A DNA stretch of 9,985 nucleotides from positions 2,472 to 12,456 of the forward strand of contig JALQUQ010000049.1 of assembly GCA_023263735.1 (NCBI GenBank), given 5' to 3'. Shown here in pieces: positions 8,371 to 9,985 of the stretch; within the stretch, counting starts at the first letter, position 1; each line of letters starts with the position of its first letter. The position numbers were made by a program, and so were the translations under genes. Under the pieces are notes generated by a model. The model saw only the letters and a program-made list of their open reading frames with translations. It was not told where the DNA came from and did no database searches. The DNA is from Paracoccaceae bacterium. Lineage in GTDB: Bacteria; Pseudomonadota; Alphaproteobacteria; Rhodobacterales; Rhodobacteraceae.

Positions 8371-8738
8371 CGGCTTCGCGGAAGGCCAAAGGGGCCATCG
8401 CGGAACGAGCGGGGGCCGTCGCCGAAGAGCAGGTGGCCCGCCATTATGAAAGCCTTGGGGCCAAGATCCTTGCAACGCGGTATCGGACCCAATCGGCAGA
8501 GATCGACTTGATTGCCGAGCAAGACAGCGTTGTCATCTTTGTCGAGGTCAAGCGCGCCGAAACCCATGCCATCGCAGCCGAGCGTATTGGGCCAGCACAG
8601 CAGGCCCGGATCATCGGGGCCGCATCTGTTTTTCTGGAAAGCCAACCTGCGGGCCAGAATACGGCCTGTCGGCTGGATGCCGCCCTTGTCGATGGTCAGG
8701 GCAGGATACAGATCATCGAGAACGCATTTGAGCTTTGA
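8367..8738 (+). CDS. YraN / UPF0102 family nuclease-fold protein
   Basis: This is a small 123-residue protein of the YraN family, whose fold resembles Holliday-junction resolvases and restriction endonucleases. No firm cellular role is known. The expected acidic and basic residues are present: E20/E21 in the first helix, E45-I-D47 in AEIDLIA (44-50, usually GEIDLI), the ExK motif V-E60-V-K62 and D104 in CRLDAALVD. Together they form a plausible metal-dependent nuclease site. The length is normal for the family. It begins inside the rsmI stop (ATGA), with no strong Shine-Dalgarno of its own, consistent with translational coupling. In E. coli yraN follows lpoA and diverges from rsmI; here it sits on the rsmI side, so the neighbourhood is conserved but rearranged. 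Confidence 0.93.
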   Translation: MTASRKAKGAIAERAGAVAEEQVARHYESLGAKILATRYRTQSAEIDLIAEQDSVVIFVEVKRAETHAIAAERIGPAQQARIIGAASVFLESQPAGQNTACRLDAALVDGQGRIQIIENAFEL

Positions 8739-8808
8739 CGGTTTGCATATCCGGCGCGTTTGAGCCAAAGCTTGCGTCGATCTTAGGGCCTGATCAGGAG
8801 AGTTGCCG
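8739..8808 (+). promoter_or_regulatory. Gap before gshB with a weak promoter candidate
   Basis: The 70 bases between the YraN stop and gshB hold no gene. TTGACG (8735-8740), overlapping the YraN stop, is a good -35 box, but the sequence 17-18 bases downstream (TTTGAG, 8759-8764) is a poor -10 box. I see no terminator hairpin, so gshB may be read from rsmI as well as from a promoter of its own. Confidence 0.25.
8796..8800 (+). promoter_or_regulatory. Ribosome binding site of gshB
   Basis: AGGAG ends eight bases before the ATG at 8809. This decides the start in favour of ATG 8809 over the in-frame TTG at 8803, which would sit only two bases from the motif. Confidence 0.75.
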
Positions 8809-9750
8809 ATGTCTTTGAAAGTTGCCTTGCAAATGGACCCGATTGCATCGGTGAACATCAATGCAGACAGCACCTTCCGTATTGCACTGGAAGCGCAGGC
8901 GCGGGGGCATTCCCTGTTTTACTACACGCCCGACAAGCTGGCCTTTGTCGAAGGTCGGGTGATGGCGCGCGGGTTCGACATCGAATTGCGGCGCGAGATC
9001 GGCAATCACGTCAGCTTTGGCCCGGAAAAAGAAGTCGATCTGTCAGATTTCGACGTCGTCTGGCTGCGTCAGGACCCGCCGTTTGACATGGGCTACATCA
9101 CGACGACGCATTTGTTGGAAATGATCCACCCAAAGACATTGGTGGTCAACGATCCGTTCTGGGTGCGCAACAGCCCCGAAAAGCTGCTGGTCCTCCGGTT
9201 CCCCGAGTTGACCCCGCCCACGGCGATTGCGCGCGATCTGGCCACGATCCGGGATTTCAAGAACCGTCATGGCGACATCATCCTCAAGCCGCTCTATGGC
9301 AACGGGGGGGCAGGCGTGTTCCGTTTGGACCCAAATGACCGCAACCTGTCGAGCCTGCACGAACTGTTCACCGGAATCAGCCGCGAACCCATGATCGTGC
9401 AGAAATTCCTGCCCGCGGTTTCAAAAGGCGACAAACGGGTGATTTTGGTCGATGGTGAGCCCGTCGGTGCCATCAACCGCGTGCCGCAGGCGGGGGAAAC
9501 CCGGTCCAACATGCATGTGGGCGGACGGCCCGAACAGATCGGTCTGACCGAGCGCGATCTGGAGATTTGCCGCACCATTGGCCCCGTGCTGAAGGAAAAA
9601 GGGCAAGTCTTTGTGGGGATTGACGTCATCGGCGACTGGCTGACCGAGATCAACGTGACCTCGCCCACCGGTATTCAGGAACTTGAAAGGTTTGACGGCA
9701 TCAACACGGCCGAAAAGATCTGGCAAGTGATCGAGGCCAAACGGAAATGA
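8809..9750 (+). CDS. gshB: Glutathione synthetase
   Basis: GshB joins glycine to gamma-glutamylcysteine with ATP, the last step of glutathione synthesis, in the cytoplasm. The 313 residues match prokaryotic GshB along the whole length. The N-terminal domain has [18 protein letters not shown] (5-22) and [14 protein letters not shown] (84-97). The ATP-grasp domain has [16 protein letters not shown] (158-173, with K160 and the glycine loop 164-169), [19 protein letters not shown] (204-222), D272 in GIDVIGDW, and the metal- and product-site stretch [14 protein letters not shown] (280-293). The start at 8809 is set by AGGAG at 8796-8800. The last bases overlap the start of the following hydrolase gene (ATGA, 9747-9750), so the two are probably cotranscribed. 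No inserted or missing segment is visible. Confidence 0.97.
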   Translation: MSLKVALQMDPIASVNINADSTFRIALEAQARGHSLFYYTPDKLAFVEGRVMARGFDIELRREIGNHVSFGPEKEVDLSDFDVVWLRQDPPFDMGYITTTHLLEMIHPKTLVVNDPFWVRNSPEKLLVLRFPELTPPTAIARDLATIRDFKNRHGDIILKPLYGNGGAGVFRLDPNDRNLSSLHELFTGISREPMIVQKFLPAVSKGDKRVILVDGEPVGAINRVPQAGETRSNMHVGGRPEQIGLTERDLEICRTIGPVLKEKGQVFVGIDVIGDWLTEINVTSPTGIQELERFDGINTAEKIWQVIEAKRK

Positions 9751-9985
9751 CCTCGCTTCGGCTGCGGTTGCTACGGGGGGCTATGCGCCACGTGGTCAAA
9801 CCGCTGCTGAAGCGCACGTCGAATGCCGCCCTGATGCGTGCGGCGTTGAATATTGGCACTTGGGCGCTTTGGCTGCCCCGAGGGGTTGTGCAAACCAGGG
9901 ATGCCCATGGCGTGACTTGGTTCCATCCGAAGGGGGGACCAAAGTCCTCACGTTTGGTGCTGTGGTTTCACGGCGGGGCCTATGT
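9747..9985 (+). CDS. Alpha/beta hydrolase, N-terminal fragment (runs off the right edge)
   Basis: Seventy-nine codons of a plus-strand gene are visible before the window ends. The ATG overlaps the gshB stop (ATGA), and a GAGG at 9733-9736, ten bases upstream, can serve as ribosome binding site. The N-terminus is basic and helical ([20 protein letters not shown], 4-23). It leads to a strand and the oxyanion-hole motif [10 protein letters not shown] (70-79), with H75-G76-G77. That HGG motif after a hydrophobic strand is typical of alpha/beta hydrolases of the hormone-sensitive-lipase (esterase/lipase) group. The nucleophile serine, Asp and His would lie beyond the window, so substrate and activity cannot be judged. 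Coupling to gshB is positional only. Confidence 0.8.
   Translation, partial: MTSLRLRLLRGAMRHVVKPLLKRTSNAALMRAALNIGTWALWLPRGVVQTRDAHGVTWFHPKGGPKSSRLVLWFHGGAY

Noticed and set aside
8803..8808. TTG at 8803 as the gshB start
   Set aside because: AGGAG at 8796-8800 would be only two bases from it, while the ATG at 8809 has ideal spacing and begins at the family's usual N-terminus.
8739..8808. Terminator between the YraN gene and gshB
   Set aside because: No GC-rich stem followed by a T-run is visible; only a short AAGCTT palindrome is present, which is too small.

Overview
This window looks like ordinary core chromosome from a GC-rich alphaproteobacterium, most likely of the Rhodobacterales. 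That placement comes from protein resemblance (GshB, the rhomboid homologue and the GlnD/MurJ pairing read like their Rhodobacterales counterparts) and from codon usage rich in G or C at third positions. No rRNA marker is present to confirm it. I see no mobile element, CRISPR array, tRNA or rRNA, and gene density is close to complete.

Left part (1-1812). The window opens inside trpS (tryptophanyl-tRNA synthetase, minus strand), of which only the N-terminus is present. A 43-base gap then separates it from two plus-strand genes: a rhomboid-fold membrane protein that has lost the catalytic residues of rhomboid proteases, and a 280-residue soluble protein with a CCxxC cluster that I cannot assign to a known family. 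The second gene runs tail-to-tail into murJ, and their stop codons overlap.

Middle part (1809-7383, minus strand). Three genes read in the order LpoA-like lipoprotein, glnD, murJ, with gaps of 31 and 9 bases, so they are probably one operon. It combines a putative outer-membrane activator of peptidoglycan synthases, the uridylyltransferase/uridylyl-removing sensor of glutamine status, and the lipid II flippase.

Right part (7468-9985, plus strand). Divergent from the lipoprotein gene across an 84-base gap are rsmI (16S rRNA C1402 2'-O-methyltransferase) and a YraN/UPF0102 nuclease-fold gene, joined by an ATGA overlap. After 70 bases comes gshB (glutathione synthetase), joined by another ATGA overlap to the start of an alpha/beta hydrolase that runs off the window. 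The rsmI / lpoA-like / yraN neighbourhood matches the yraL-lpoA-yraN cluster of E. coli, with yraN here on the rsmI side.

I found no convincing new biological system. The items most worth a second look are the catalytically dead rhomboid homologue, the unassigned CCxxC protein, the short LpoA-like protein operonic with glnD and murJ, and a trpS reading that stops resembling its family in the first 32 bases of the window.
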